Shown: positions 16,910-25,738 of the stretch, piece by piece
How the letters are laid out: each line of letters opens with the position of its first letter
Position numbering within the stretch: position 1 is the stretch's first letter
Assembly: GCA_050944455.1 (NCBI GenBank)
Contig: JBMNRC010000008.1
Coordinates: forward strand, 1-64,000
DNA: 64,000 bases
Reading direction: 5' to 3'
DNA from: Anthropogastromicrobium sp050944455
GTDB lineage: Bacteria > Bacillota > Clostridia > Lachnospirales > Lachnospiraceae
Notes under the pieces: generated by a model
The model's database searches: none
What the model saw: the letters and a program-made list of their open reading frames with translations, nothing else
Told to the model about the DNA's origin: nothing
Position numbers and translations under genes: made by a program

Positions 16910-19786
16910 TTGCTGAGGGAATATCTGGAAATCTTCAGGGACTGGCTGGTCCGCACGCTGAAATCCAGAATTTTCTGGATCGGCGTGGTCTGCACGGTTT
17001 TCTTTTCAGTGATCGTGGTGCGCCTGTACAACCTGCAGATCCGGGACGGAGCCTCCTATTATGAATCATTCGTCGATAAAACGACGCGCACGGTTTACAC
17101 CTCTGCGGTCCGCGGAAACATCTACGACCGGAACGGCGAGCTGCTGGCCGGAAACGAGGTTGTATACAACGTAACGATGCAGGACCTCGGCGTTTACAAC
17201 AAGCGGGACGGTTCCTACAACGCCATGATTCTGCGCCTGATCCGGCTCCTCAACCGCTTCGGCGTGGAGGTTGATTCCACCTGCCCTGTGATTATCAACG
17301 AGCATGGTGAATATGAATACTCGGGCACCGACAGCGAAATCCGCCAGTTCATCAGGGATGTCTACGGGGAAGAGACGATCGAAACCTACGCGGAAAAAGG
17401 CGTTGACGCTTACAGCCTCGACTGCGCGACAGTCATGGACCGCCTGTTCAGATCCTACAACTTCAGTACCTGGACGGACATACCCGAGATGACGGATCAG
17501 GAAAAGCTTGACATCTGCAACGTCCGCTACGCGATGAGCGCGACGAGCTACACCCGGTATATTTCCACAACGATCGCGACCGATGTGTCGGATGAGCTTT
17601 CCGCGGCTGTCATGGAGAACGCGAACGAGCTTCAGGGTGTGGAAGTGGTGGAATCCACCCGCCGCGTTTACCCGGATTCCGTCTATTTTTCGGGAATCCT
17701 CGGATATACCGGACATCCGAACAGCGACGAACTGGATGAGCTTCAGGAGGAGGATGAAACCTACTCCGCATCCGATTACATCGGAAAGAGCGGCCTGGAG
17801 CAATATTATGAGAGCACGCTGGCCGGGATCAAGGGAACCCAGGTGATTACCGTCAACAACGTCGGCAACATTCTGGAGACGCAGTCCGAGACGGAAAGCG
17901 TGAACGGAAACGATATCTATCTGTCGCTGGACAAGAACCTCCAGATTGCGTGCTATCATCTGCTGGAGCAGAGACTGGCGGCGATCCTCGCCGAGAAACT
18001 GGTTGACGAGGATTTCGAAGCGACCGAGGACACTCTGGCCGAGGATTTCAAAATCCCCGTCAAGGACACATATTTCCAGATGATCAACAACAATATCCTG
18101 GATACTTCGCATTTTCTGGCGGACGACGCGACGGAAAACGAAAAGGCGATCGGGACCGCGTTCACGGAGTACCGGGATCTCGTGATCAGCCACCTGAGCG
18201 AGGAGCTGACGGGGGACAGCCCGACCGTCCGCAATGACGCGGGGGACGAGCTGTCCGGCTACTTTGATTTTATCATCTCCCTGCTGACGGACCGCAGCCG
18301 CGGCATCATGCCGTCCTCATCGATCGACACGGAAGATGAGGTATACCAGGCATGGTCCGACGGCACAATCTCACTGCAGGAATACCTGAAGCACGCGGTG
18401 GACGAAGGCTGGGTCGACAGTTCCAAGCTGGACACGGAGTCGAAGTACGCGGATTCCGACACCATCTACTCGCTGCTGACGGACAGGATTCTCACGCTGC
18501 TGGAAGAGGACGACGATTTTGCCAAACTGATCTACGAGGCGATGATCGACAGCGAAGTGATCACCGGGAACCAGATCTGTATGGCGCTGATCGACCAGGG
18601 CGTCCTCGACGAGGACGATTCGGTCTACGAATCCCTGAAGAACGGCGATCACACGACCGCCTACCAGTTCATGCTGGAGAAAATCACCAATATCGAGATC
18701 ACGCCTGCCCAGCTGGCACTGGATCCCTGCTCCGGTTCCGCGGTTGTCACGGATGAACAGACCGGCGAACTGCTGGCAGTGGTTTCCTACCCCGGCTATG
18801 ACCTCAATGAGCTTTCCGGAACCGTTGACCGCGACTACTGGGAACAGCTGACTTCCGATCTTTCCAGCCCGCTTTACAACCGGGCGACGCAGGCGCGGAC
18901 GGCTCCGGGATCGACCTACAAGATGGTCACGGCCAGCGCGGGACTCAACGAGGGCGTCATCACTGCGGATGAGCTGATCAACTGTGTCGGCACTTATGAC
19001 AAGCTGGATCACCCCATGTGCTGGATTGCCAGAGAGCAGCCCGGCGGCATGCACGGTGAGCTCAACACCGTCGGCGCGCTGGCGCATTCCTGCAACTTCT
19101 ATTTTTATGAAGTCGGGTACCGCCTGAGCCTGAACGAAGACGATGAATACGACGCGTCCATCGGCATTGAAAAGCTCAACGAATACGCCCAGATGTTCGG
19201 CTTCGGCGAGAAGACGGGAATCGAAATTTCCGAGAACGCCTCCGAACTGACGACCGAGTATCCGGTAACTTCCGCCATCGGACAGGGCACCAACAACTTC
19301 ACGACCATCAGCCTTGCGAGATATGTGGAAGCCGTCGCCTCCAGCGGAAACCTGTACAGGTATCAGCTTCTGAAAAAGGTTACCGATTCGGACGGAAATA
19401 CGGTTGAGGAATACGTGCCGGAAATTGAGAGGCACATTGAACTTTCCGATGAAATCTGGGATATCCTGCACGAAGGAATGCACCAGGTTACCAAGGGAGA
19501 GGGATCCCAGGCCCAGTACTTTACCGACTGTGAAGTGGATGTCGCCGGAAAGTCCGGCTCAGCACAGGAAAACAGGCTCCGCGCAAACCACGGTATGTTT
19601 GTCTGCTACGCGCCGTACGACAACCCTGAAATTTCCATGGCGGTTTCAATACCGAACGGCTATACCGCCGGAAACGCCGGGCTGGTGGCCAAGGAAATCG
19701 TCCGGTATTATTTCGGCTATCTGTCGATGGAAGACATCCTGGCCAACAATTACGAGAGCGTCGGATCCACTTCGAACGGAGACTGA
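16910..19786 (+). CDS. mrdA: Penicillin-binding protein 2 (elongation transpeptidase) with a long insertion
   Basis: The 958-residue class B PBP has a membrane anchor at about 22-42, a pedestal domain and a transpeptidase domain with S668-T-Y-K (APGSTYKM), SCN (AHSCNFYF) and KSG (VAGKSGSA). Compared with a usual PBP2 of ~650-720 residues there is an insertion of about 250-270 residues between the pedestal and the catalytic serine (about 345-610), acidic and helical. The start is TTG with AGGAGGGG nine bases upstream. It crosslinks peptidoglycan together with RodA, encoded next. Confidence 0.92.
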   Translation: MLREYLEIFRDWLVRTLKSRIFWIGVVCTVFFSVIVVRLYNLQIRDGASYYESFVDKTTRTVYTSAVRGNIYDRNGELLAGNEVVYNVTMQDLGVYNKRDGSYNAMILRLIRLLNRFGVEVDSTCPVIINEHGEYEYSGTDSEIRQFIRDVYGEETIETYAEKGVDAYSLDCATVMDRLFRSYNFSTWTDIPEMTDQEKLDICNVRYAMSATSYTRYISTTIATDVSDELSAAVMENANELQGVEVVESTRRVYPDSVYFSGILGYTGHPNSDELDELQEEDETYSASDYIGKSGLEQYYESTLAGIKGTQVITVNNVGNILETQSETESVNGNDIYLSLDKNLQIACYHLLEQRLAAILAEKLVDEDFEATEDTLAEDFKIPVKDTYFQMINNNILDTSHFLADDATENEKAIGTAFTEYRDLVISHLSEELTGDSPTVRNDAGDELSGYFDFIISLLTDRSRGIMPSSSIDTEDEVYQAWSDGTISLQEYLKHAVDEGWVDSSKLDTESKYADSDTIYSLLTDRILTLLEEDDDFAKLIYEAMIDSEVITGNQICMALIDQGVLDEDDSVYESLKNGDHTTAYQFMLEKITNIEITPAQLALDPCSGSAVVTDEQTGELLAVVSYPGYDLNELSGTVDRDYWEQLTSDLSSPLYNRATQARTAPGSTYKMVTASAGLNEGVITADELINCVGTYDKLDHPMCWIAREQPGGMHGELNTVGALAHSCNFYFYEVGYRLSLNEDDEYDASIGIEKLNEYAQMFGFGEKTGIEISENASELTTEYPVTSAIGQGTNNFTTISLARYVEAVASSGNLYRYQLLKKVTDSDGNTVEEYVPEIERHIELSDEIWDILHEGMHQVTKGEGSQAQYFTDCEVDVAGKSGSAQENRLRANHGMFVCYAPYDNPEISMAVSIPNGYTAGNAGLVAKEIVRYYFGYLSMEDILANNYESVGSTSNGD

Positions 19787-19789
19787 TTT

Positions 19790-21079
19790 ATGGCTGAACG
19801 CGAAAAAAAGAAGCGGGCGAAATACCGGCTGAAAAACTACAACTTCAAACTTGTGCTCTACGCGGCAGTGATCAGCATCATCGGCATCGCGGTTGTGCGG
19901 AGCGCTTCCTCAGGGGAAGTGCAGACAGGCATGTTCAGCACGACCGAAAAACAGATCATGGCGGTGGCAATCGGCATGGTCCTGATGGTCGGACTGTCTT
20001 TCGTGGATTACCATTTTCTGGTAAAATACAGCTGGCTGATCTATATTCTGAATATCGGGCTGCTGCTGTACGTGCGCTTCCTGAACCCCTACACCTTCAT
20101 GGGAGCGAAGCGCTGGATCTACCTGCCGGGTTTCGGCACAATCCAGCCTTCGGAATTTTCAAAGATCGCCGTCGCTCTGACAGCAGCCTGGATCCTGGTG
20201 CGGATCAGAAAGCATATCAACAACTTTTTCTTCATCCTGCTGTACCTGGCTGTGACCGGAGTGACCGCGGTCCTGATTCTCATCGAGCCGAACCTCTCGA
20301 CCACGCTGGAAATCATCTGGGGCATTTTCTCCATGCTGTTCATCGCGGGGATCAGCTGGAAATGGGTCGTAGGCGCGCTTTCCGCGCTCGCTGTCCTCGT
20401 GGGGCTTTTCCTGTTCGCGGTGTACCAGCCCGACCAGACGATCCTGCAGAGCATGGCGGACAGGGGGATCATCCAGCAGTATCAGATCGACCGGATTGAC
20501 GCCTACTTTTTCCCGGAAGATTACCCGGACGAAGTCTACCAGCAGACCAACTCGGTGCTGGCGATCGGAAGCGGCCAGCTGACGGGGAAAGGGCTGGATA
20601 CGGATGATCTGGAATCGGTCAAGAACGGCGGCTTCCTCTCCGAGGAACAGAGCGATTTTATCTTTGCCGTCGTGGGAGAGGAGCTCGGTTTTGTAGGCTG
20701 CGTTTTTCTGATTCTGCTCTATTTCCTGATCATGCTGGAAGGTTTCAGGATCGCCGGGCGGAGCCCTGACCCAGAGGGAAAGATTATCGCGGGAGGCATG
20801 ATTTCCGTTTTTGCCTTCCAGACTTTCGTCAACATGGGCGTGGCCACAATGATCCTGCCGAACACCGGAACGCCTCTGCCTTTCATCAGCGCGGGCATGA
20901 GCTCGGTCATCGGCTCCTACATGATGATCGGCATCCTGCTGAACATCGGGCTGCAGAAGAGCCGGGAGCATTCCATGTTCAATTTCTACGAAGAGAGCGA
21001 CGAGATGAAACTGGGCGATTACGTTCCGGTACAGGAGCGGGAAGCCCGGGAAGCCGCGAAGAAAGCCGCGAAATCCTGA
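19790..21079 (+). CDS. rodA: RodA/FtsW-family peptidoglycan glycosyltransferase
   Basis: The 429-residue SEDS protein has about ten membrane helices and the family motifs (FQPSEF-like IQPSEFSKIA, a late NTGTPLPFISAGMSS). It polymerises lipid II and pairs with the PBP2 encoded three bases upstream. In many Lachnospiraceae minCDE stands between these two genes; here nothing does. Confidence 0.92.
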   Translation: MAEREKKKRAKYRLKNYNFKLVLYAAVISIIGIAVVRSASSGEVQTGMFSTTEKQIMAVAIGMVLMVGLSFVDYHFLVKYSWLIYILNIGLLLYVRFLNPYTFMGAKRWIYLPGFGTIQPSEFSKIAVALTAAWILVRIRKHINNFFFILLYLAVTGVTAVLILIEPNLSTTLEIIWGIFSMLFIAGISWKWVVGALSALAVLVGLFLFAVYQPDQTILQSMADRGIIQQYQIDRIDAYFFPEDYPDEVYQQTNSVLAIGSGQLTGKGLDTDDLESVKNGGFLSEEQSDFIFAVVGEELGFVGCVFLILLYFLIMLEGFRIAGRSPDPEGKIIAGGMISVFAFQTFVNMGVATMILPNTGTPLPFISAGMSSVIGSYMMIGILLNIGLQKSREHSMFNFYEESDEMKLGDYVPVQEREAREAAKKAAKS

Positions 21080-21168
21080 ATTCAGAAAACAGGGAAGAAC
21101 GGTGTATCAACGGCAGCGGCATCCGGAAGAATCCGGCGGGGATTCGGAAGGAAGCCCGAAAGGAAAGC

Positions 21169-21192
21169 TCCGGCCCGAGATCATGGGCCGGA
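21169..21192 (+). terminator. Hairpin after rodA, possible terminator
   Basis: TCCGGCCC (21169-21176) pairs with GGGCCGGA (21185-21192) around an 8-nt loop. There is no T-tract, so it may end transcription poorly or act as an RNA 3' stabiliser. Confidence 0.4.
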
Positions 21193-21280
21193 ATCAATGA
21201 ATCAGGTTACCATTATTGATCATCAGCACACCAGATGAAGCTGAGCGCGGGAGCTGCTCCGGCGCGGATGGGAGGGACGA

Positions 21281-21697
21281 ATGAATATCGGACTGATTGC
21301 CCAGGATTCCAAGAAAAAACTGATGCAGAATTTCTGCGTCGCGTACAGAAACATTCTCGCGAAACACCACCTGTTCGCGACCGGAACAACCGGACAGCTG
21401 ATCGAAAGTTCCGCGGGACTTCCGGTTCACAGCTATCTCGGCGGCGAACTCGGAGGGGCAGAGCAGTTCTGCAACCAGATCGCGCAGAATGACCTGGATA
21501 TGGTGATCTTTTTCCGCGACGGCGAAACCGACGGCTTCAAACGCACGGGAACTTACTCGGCATTTGACCCGAGAAACATTATCAGCCTCTGCGACCAGTA
21601 CAGCATCCCGCTGGCCGAGAATCTGGCGACCGCCGAACTGCTGATGAAGTCTCTGGAGAACGGAGACCTGGCATGGCGCGAGATACCGAAGGAATGA
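21281..21697 (+). CDS. mgsA: Methylglyoxal synthase MgsA
   Basis: The 138-residue protein matches methylglyoxal synthase, which converts dihydroxyacetone phosphate to methylglyoxal and phosphate. It has FATGTTGQLI for phosphate binding, LGGELGGAEQ and FFRDGETDGF. GGGAGG lies before the ATG. It overlaps the carboxypeptidase gene by 25 bases. Confidence 0.93.
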   Translation: MNIGLIAQDSKKKLMQNFCVAYRNILAKHHLFATGTTGQLIESSAGLPVHSYLGGELGGAEQFCNQIAQNDLDMVIFFRDGETDGFKRTGTYSAFDPRNIISLCDQYSIPLAENLATAELLMKSLENGDLAWREIPKE

Positions 21698-22680
21698 TGA
21701 TCTTTCAGGGAAAATTCAGAAGAACCGCCGCGGCGGCCTGCTGCCTTTTCCTCGCGGTCCTGTCTGGGTGTTCGTCGGAGAAGTTTACGCTGCTTTCCCC
21801 GTATGAGGAGCGGCTGGAAGCCGGGATAAAATCGGATACGGACCAGCTGAGCGGAGCCGTCGCCGGAGGGATCGCGGGAAACATCTGCACAGTGAGCGAT
21901 GAGAGCCAGTTCGACAGCGCGCTGATTACTTCCGACGCTGCCGTTTCCTTCAACATCACGCAGAAGAAAACTCTTTACGCGAAGGAATACCTGACGGAAA
22001 GGCCGATGGCGAGCCTGACCAAGCTGATGACAGCCCTGCTGGTGATCGAGGACGGTGACCTGGACCGCGATGTCACCATGGGCGAGGAAGTGGTGATTAC
22101 CACGTACGACGCCTGGCTGTGCGGCTTCGAACCGGGGGACACCATGCCGCTGCGGACGCTTCTGGAGTGTATGCTTGTCTACTCCGGAAATGACGCCGCG
22201 AACGCCTGCGCCGTGGCCGTGAGCGGATCCGTCGACGATTTCGTTGACAGAATGAACGAGCGGGCGGAAGAGCTCGGCGCGACGCACACGCATTTCATGA
22301 ATCCGAACGGCCTGGACGAGGAAGGGCATTACTCGACTCCGTATGACATATACCTGATTCTGAATGAATGCCTGAAATACAATGAATTTCTTTCCATCAT
22401 CCCCATGAGGGAGGTGAACGCCGAATGGACCCGTGACGGAGAGACAATGACGCAGACCTTCACGAGCGGAAACGGCTACCTGGTGGGAACGGCTGTCCCG
22501 CCGGACGGCGTGACGGTTTACGGAGGGAAAACCGGACATACCGCCAACGCCGGATACTGCCTTGCGACCTACTCGCTGGACAGCGAGGGAGATGAACATA
22601 TCACCGTTGTCTTCGGCGCCGACGAGAACCAGAAGGTGTACGCGGATACCAACACGCTTCTCGGACTCAGCACGGACTGA
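21673..22680 (+). CDS. D-alanyl-D-alanine carboxypeptidase, probably a lipoprotein
   Basis: The 335-residue penicillin-binding peptidase S11 family member has S114-L-T-K117 (MASLTKLM), SGN (YSGNDAANA) and KTG (YGGKTGHT). The N-terminus ends in a lipobox, LAVLSGC, so it is probably lipid-anchored. It trims the terminal D-Ala of stem peptides. Start 21673 has GGAGA six bases upstream; ATGATG at 21694-21699, overlapping the mgsA stop, is an alternative. It lacks the usual C-terminal PBP5 domain and amphipathic anchor. Confidence 0.88.
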   Translation: MARDTEGMMIFQGKFRRTAAAACCLFLAVLSGCSSEKFTLLSPYEERLEAGIKSDTDQLSGAVAGGIAGNICTVSDESQFDSALITSDAAVSFNITQKKTLYAKEYLTERPMASLTKLMTALLVIEDGDLDRDVTMGEEVVITTYDAWLCGFEPGDTMPLRTLLECMLVYSGNDAANACAVAVSGSVDDFVDRMNERAEELGATHTHFMNPNGLDEEGHYSTPYDIYLILNECLKYNEFLSIIPMREVNAEWTRDGETMTQTFTSGNGYLVGTAVPPDGVTVYGGKTGHTANAGYCLATYSLDSEGDEHITVVFGADENQKVYADTNTLLGLSTD

Positions 22681-22734
22681 GAGACGGGAGCGGGTCCGCC
22701 GATGCCTGCCTCCCGGCACGGACTCAAGAAAAGC

Positions 22735-22763
22735 TTGCTATCAGCGACCGGATAGTCTATAAT
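22735..22763 (+). promoter_or_regulatory. SigmaA-type promoter for the P-loop gene
   Basis: TTGCTA at 22735-22740, 17-nt spacer, perfect TATAAT at 22758-22763. Confidence 0.7.
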
Positions 22764-22837
22764 AAAACTAATAATGAATGATATGGGTCAGGAAATGCGC
22801 GACTCAATGGATCATATATACAAGGAGGGTGTCAGCT

Positions 22838-23257
22838 ATGGTTCAGATTATTTCTGGAAAAAAGGGGAAAGGAAAAACCAAGTATCTTCTTGACAAGGTC
22901 AATAACGCGGTGCAGACTGCCGAAGGCGATGTGGTATATCTTGACAAAACCGCAAAACACATGTATGAACTCAGCAACAAGGTCCGTCTTGTCAATGTGT
23001 CGGAGTATCCGATCAATTCCTATGACGGATTCATGGGTTTCCTGTGCGGCATCATCGCCCAGGATCACGACCTTGAAGAGATGTATCTCGACAGTTTCCT
23101 GAAACTTTCCTGCCTGGAAGGGAAGGATATCACTGACGCGGTTGCCGCTCTCGAGAATCTCTCCGACAAATACAAAGTGGATTTCACGCTCAGTGTTTCC
23201 GCTGACGCTCAGGAGCTCTCCGAAGCCGTGCGTTCCCACATCATCATTTCACTGTAA
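22838..23257 (+). CDS. Small P-loop protein (often labelled PilT-like)
   Basis: A 139-residue cytosolic protein with a Walker A-like GKKGKGKTKYLL near the N-terminus. Similar proteins in Lachnospiraceae are labelled twitching motility protein PilT, but this one is far too short for that enzyme and there are no pilus genes nearby. The ATG at 22838 has AAGGAGGGT upstream. It is a single-gene unit bounded by its own promoter and the 23281 terminator. Function unknown. Confidence 0.75.
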   Translation: MVQIISGKKGKGKTKYLLDKVNNAVQTAEGDVVYLDKTAKHMYELSNKVRLVNVSEYPINSYDGFMGFLCGIIAQDHDLEEMYLDSFLKLSCLEGKDITDAVAALENLSDKYKVDFTLSVSADAQELSEAVRSHIIISL

Positions 23258-23280
23258 TCACTTCTGGCCGAAAACTGAAG

Positions 23281-23328
23281 CTGCCCGGAATTCACCCGGA
23301 AATACCGGGAGAATCCCGGGCAGTTTTT
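23281..23328 (+). terminator. Rho-independent terminator
   Basis: CTGCCCGG (23281-23288) pairs with CCGGGCAG (23316-23323), with an inner CCCGG/CCGGG stem (23295-23299 with 23305-23309), followed by TTTTT. Confidence 0.85.
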
Positions 23329-23353
23329 GAACATCAGCCCAGCCTGACGCCGC

Positions 23354-24886
23354 ATGCCCCAATACCGAACTGAACCGGAGAAAAACGGGCTGCGGGGAGA
23401 GACAGATCCAGCAAGGAGTCAAATTACGCCTAACGATAAGATACAGAGAGGGACCGGCCGCAAACCGCCCAAAGCCGGAAAAAAGCCCTCGGACAGGAAC
23501 GGCGGCAAAAAGGAAAGCAAAAGGAGCGCGTCCCGCTCCCTGCCGGAGTTCAACCCGGTATATGTTTTCTTCACCCTGCTTCTGGTTTACCTGGCTGCGA
23601 GGGTTGCGTCGTGGACCAATACCTCATCGATCGCCGTCTATACCGTTCCGGCGGCGTCCGACAGCGCGAGCCGCACTGACTACAGCGGGATTATTCTCCG
23701 GGATGAAACCGAGGTTTCGGCGGACGCCGCGGGGACGGTCCAGTATCTGGCCGCTGAGAACGAAAAGGCCTCCGTCGGAGGCGAAGTTTGCGTGCTCGAT
23801 ACGGATGGATCTTTTTCCGCCCAGATTGATGAAGACCAGGCAGACGGCCTCTCGGAAAACGTGAGTGATGAAGTCCGGAGAAGAATACTCCAGTCCGGCC
23901 GCGAAGCGCAGCGCGGAGATTTCCTCAGCGCGGCGGAGGAAGCCGACGCCCTGAGTTCCCTGATCCGCAATTCGGCCATGCTGGACGCGGTTGTCGCCGC
24001 GCGGAACAGCGGCACGCTTTCCTTCGGCGCTGAAATCAAAACGGCGGAACAGAGCGGATATGTTCTGTATTCCACAGATTCGCTTTCAGGGCTGACGGAA
24101 GAAGAGGTCACTGCGGAATCCTTTGACAGCAGCCGCTGCGCCTCTGTCAGTTCGTGGAGCGGAAAATCCGTGATCAGCGGTGACTTCCTGTGGAGAACCG
24201 TGCCGGACGACTCGTTCACCGTTGTCTTCGAGATCTCCGGGACAGAGGCTGAAAGCTGGGAGGACTCCCGGGAAGTGAGCGTATATCTTTCCGAGGAGCA
24301 GACTCCCGCCACAGGCGTTTTCCACCGGAGCGAAGGGGCGGACGGAACCGGGCTGGGATGTATCGAACTGAATCAGTACGGTTTCCGCTACCTGTCGGAG
24401 CGGTACATCACTTTCCGCGTGCAGTCCTCGGAGACTTCCGCTTACCAGATTCCCCGCAGCGCGGTGACCACAAAAGATTATTTCGTAGTTCCGGCTTCCT
24501 ATGTCACAATTCCGGAGGACGGCACGCCGACTATCGACATTGAGCAGGAGGACGGCAGCACGCTGACCGCGAAAATCAGCGTATATTCGGAGTTCCAGAG
24601 CGAGGATGGAGACCAGGCGCTTTACTACCTGATTGCCTGTACTTCGCTTCAGGAGGGAGATTATCTGGTCAGCGGCGCAACAGAAAGCCGGTATCTGGCG
24701 AGCCTGAAGTCTTCTATCACGGGCGTCTATCAGGTGAACCGGGGGTACTGTATCTTCCGCCAGGTCAGGATTCTCCGCGAGGATGAGGATTACTGCTTTG
24801 TGGCGACCGACACGAAATACGGGATAACCATGAACGACCGCATTGTGATGGACGCCGACAGCGTGGAGGAAAATCAGATCCTCTAA
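23354..24886 (+). CDS. HlyD-like membrane protein of unknown function
   Basis: The 510-residue frame has a basic, low-complexity N-terminus, one membrane segment at about 70-86 (FNPVYVFFTLLLVYLAARVA) and a large extracellular part that recalls HlyD/membrane-fusion adaptors (ILRDETEVSADAAGTVQYL, a lipoyl/barrel-sandwich-like start). A similar gene precedes sepF in related genomes. The start is uncertain: ATG 23354 has no ribosome site, whereas a strong AAGGAG at 23413-23418 is followed only by ATT (23423), in frame. If ATT is used the protein is 487 residues. Confidence 0.75.
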   Translation: MPQYRTEPEKNGLRGETDPARSQITPNDKIQRGTGRKPPKAGKKPSDRNGGKKESKRSASRSLPEFNPVYVFFTLLLVYLAARVASWTNTSSIAVYTVPAASDSASRTDYSGIILRDETEVSADAAGTVQYLAAENEKASVGGEVCVLDTDGSFSAQIDEDQADGLSENVSDEVRRRILQSGREAQRGDFLSAAEEADALSSLIRNSAMLDAVVAARNSGTLSFGAEIKTAEQSGYVLYSTDSLSGLTEEEVTAESFDSSRCASVSSWSGKSVISGDFLWRTVPDDSFTVVFEISGTEAESWEDSREVSVYLSEEQTPATGVFHRSEGADGTGLGCIELNQYGFRYLSERYITFRVQSSETSAYQIPRSAVTTKDYFVVPASYVTIPEDGTPTIDIEQEDGSTLTAKISVYSEFQSEDGDQALYYLIACTSLQEGDYLVSGATESRYLASLKSSITGVYQVNRGYCIFRQVRILREDEDYCFVATDTKYGITMNDRIVMDADSVEENQIL

Positions 24887-25033
24887 CGGGACGAAGGTCA
24901 TGGCGAAGGTCAGGTACGGCGGCGCGGACCGCCGGATGGCTCCGGGGACAGGGCGGGAACCCGGTAAAGGACGAAGAAACCGGAAATTTTCGGTAAAAAT
25001 CAGGAACAGACAGGGTTTCGAAGCAGTCAGGGA

Positions 25034-25062
25034 TTGACAATCCGGAAAAAATCATTGATAAT
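25034..25062 (+). promoter_or_regulatory. SigmaA-type promoter for sepF
   Basis: Perfect TTGACA at 25034-25039, 17-nt spacer, GATAAT at 25057-25062. The leader to the sepF ATG is about 110 nt and GC-rich with no clear known motif. The 24887-25033 stretch upstream holds only small hairpins. Confidence 0.8.
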
Positions 25063-25179
25063 AATAAAATGATTGAACTGTCAGCAACCTGGCAGGCACC
25101 GCGCGGCGGACGGTGCGGCGGAGAGTGTGTCTCCGTCTTCCCGCACAGCAGGCTGAGCAAATAAAGGAGAGTAAACAGT

Positions 25180-25728
25180 ATGGGTTTTCTTGATAATTTT
25201 CTTGGAAAAGGCCTTGTGGATCCCGAGGATACCGAAGAGGGATATGACGACGAGAATGCCGATGAGGATGAGCCGGAAGAAGAAGAGGCCGACGGCGCCG
25301 CCGAACAGCGCGCGAGGACAGAACAGGGTGAAGCTCCCCGAAAGAAAACCGTTCTCCGCGGGGATGTAAACAATTCCAGGGACAGCAGAAAGGTGGTACC
25401 GATGCATAATCCTACAGAAAGCCGCAGTGACTCGAACCGTGCGGAGGTCTGCATGGTTCTTCCGAAGGGATTCGAGAATTCCAGCCAGATCGCTGACACC
25501 CTTCTTCAGGGCAAGACTGTCGTTCTCAACATGGAGGGCATGAATATCGACCAGGCGCAGAGAATCATCGATTTCACCTGCGGCGCCTGCTACACGATGG
25601 GCGGCCAGCTCCAGAAGATCAGCAAGAAGATCTTCATTGCCACTCCGAGCACGGTGGAACTGTCAGGCGATTTCGCCAACCTGATCGGCGAAGACGTCGA
25701 CATGAGCAGCCTGAACCTTACCGTATAA
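25180..25728 (+). CDS. sepF: Cell division protein SepF
   Basis: The 182-residue protein has the N-terminal amphipathic membrane-binding helix (MGFLDNFLGKGL), an acidic linker and the C-terminal SepF domain (VVLNMEGMNIDQAQRIIDF, GGQLQKISKKIFIATPS). It ties the FtsZ ring to the membrane. AAGGAG precedes the ATG. It heads a run with ylmH, aroB, lspA and the RluD-family gene. Confidence 0.95.
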   Translation: MGFLDNFLGKGLVDPEDTEEGYDDENADEDEPEEEEADGAAEQRARTEQGEAPRKKTVLRGDVNNSRDSRKVVPMHNPTESRSDSNRAEVCMVLPKGFENSSQIADTLLQGKTVVLNMEGMNIDQAQRIIDFTCGACYTMGGQLQKISKKIFIATPSTVELSGDFANLIGEDVDMSSLNLTV

Positions 25729-25738
25729 GGATTGTGCC

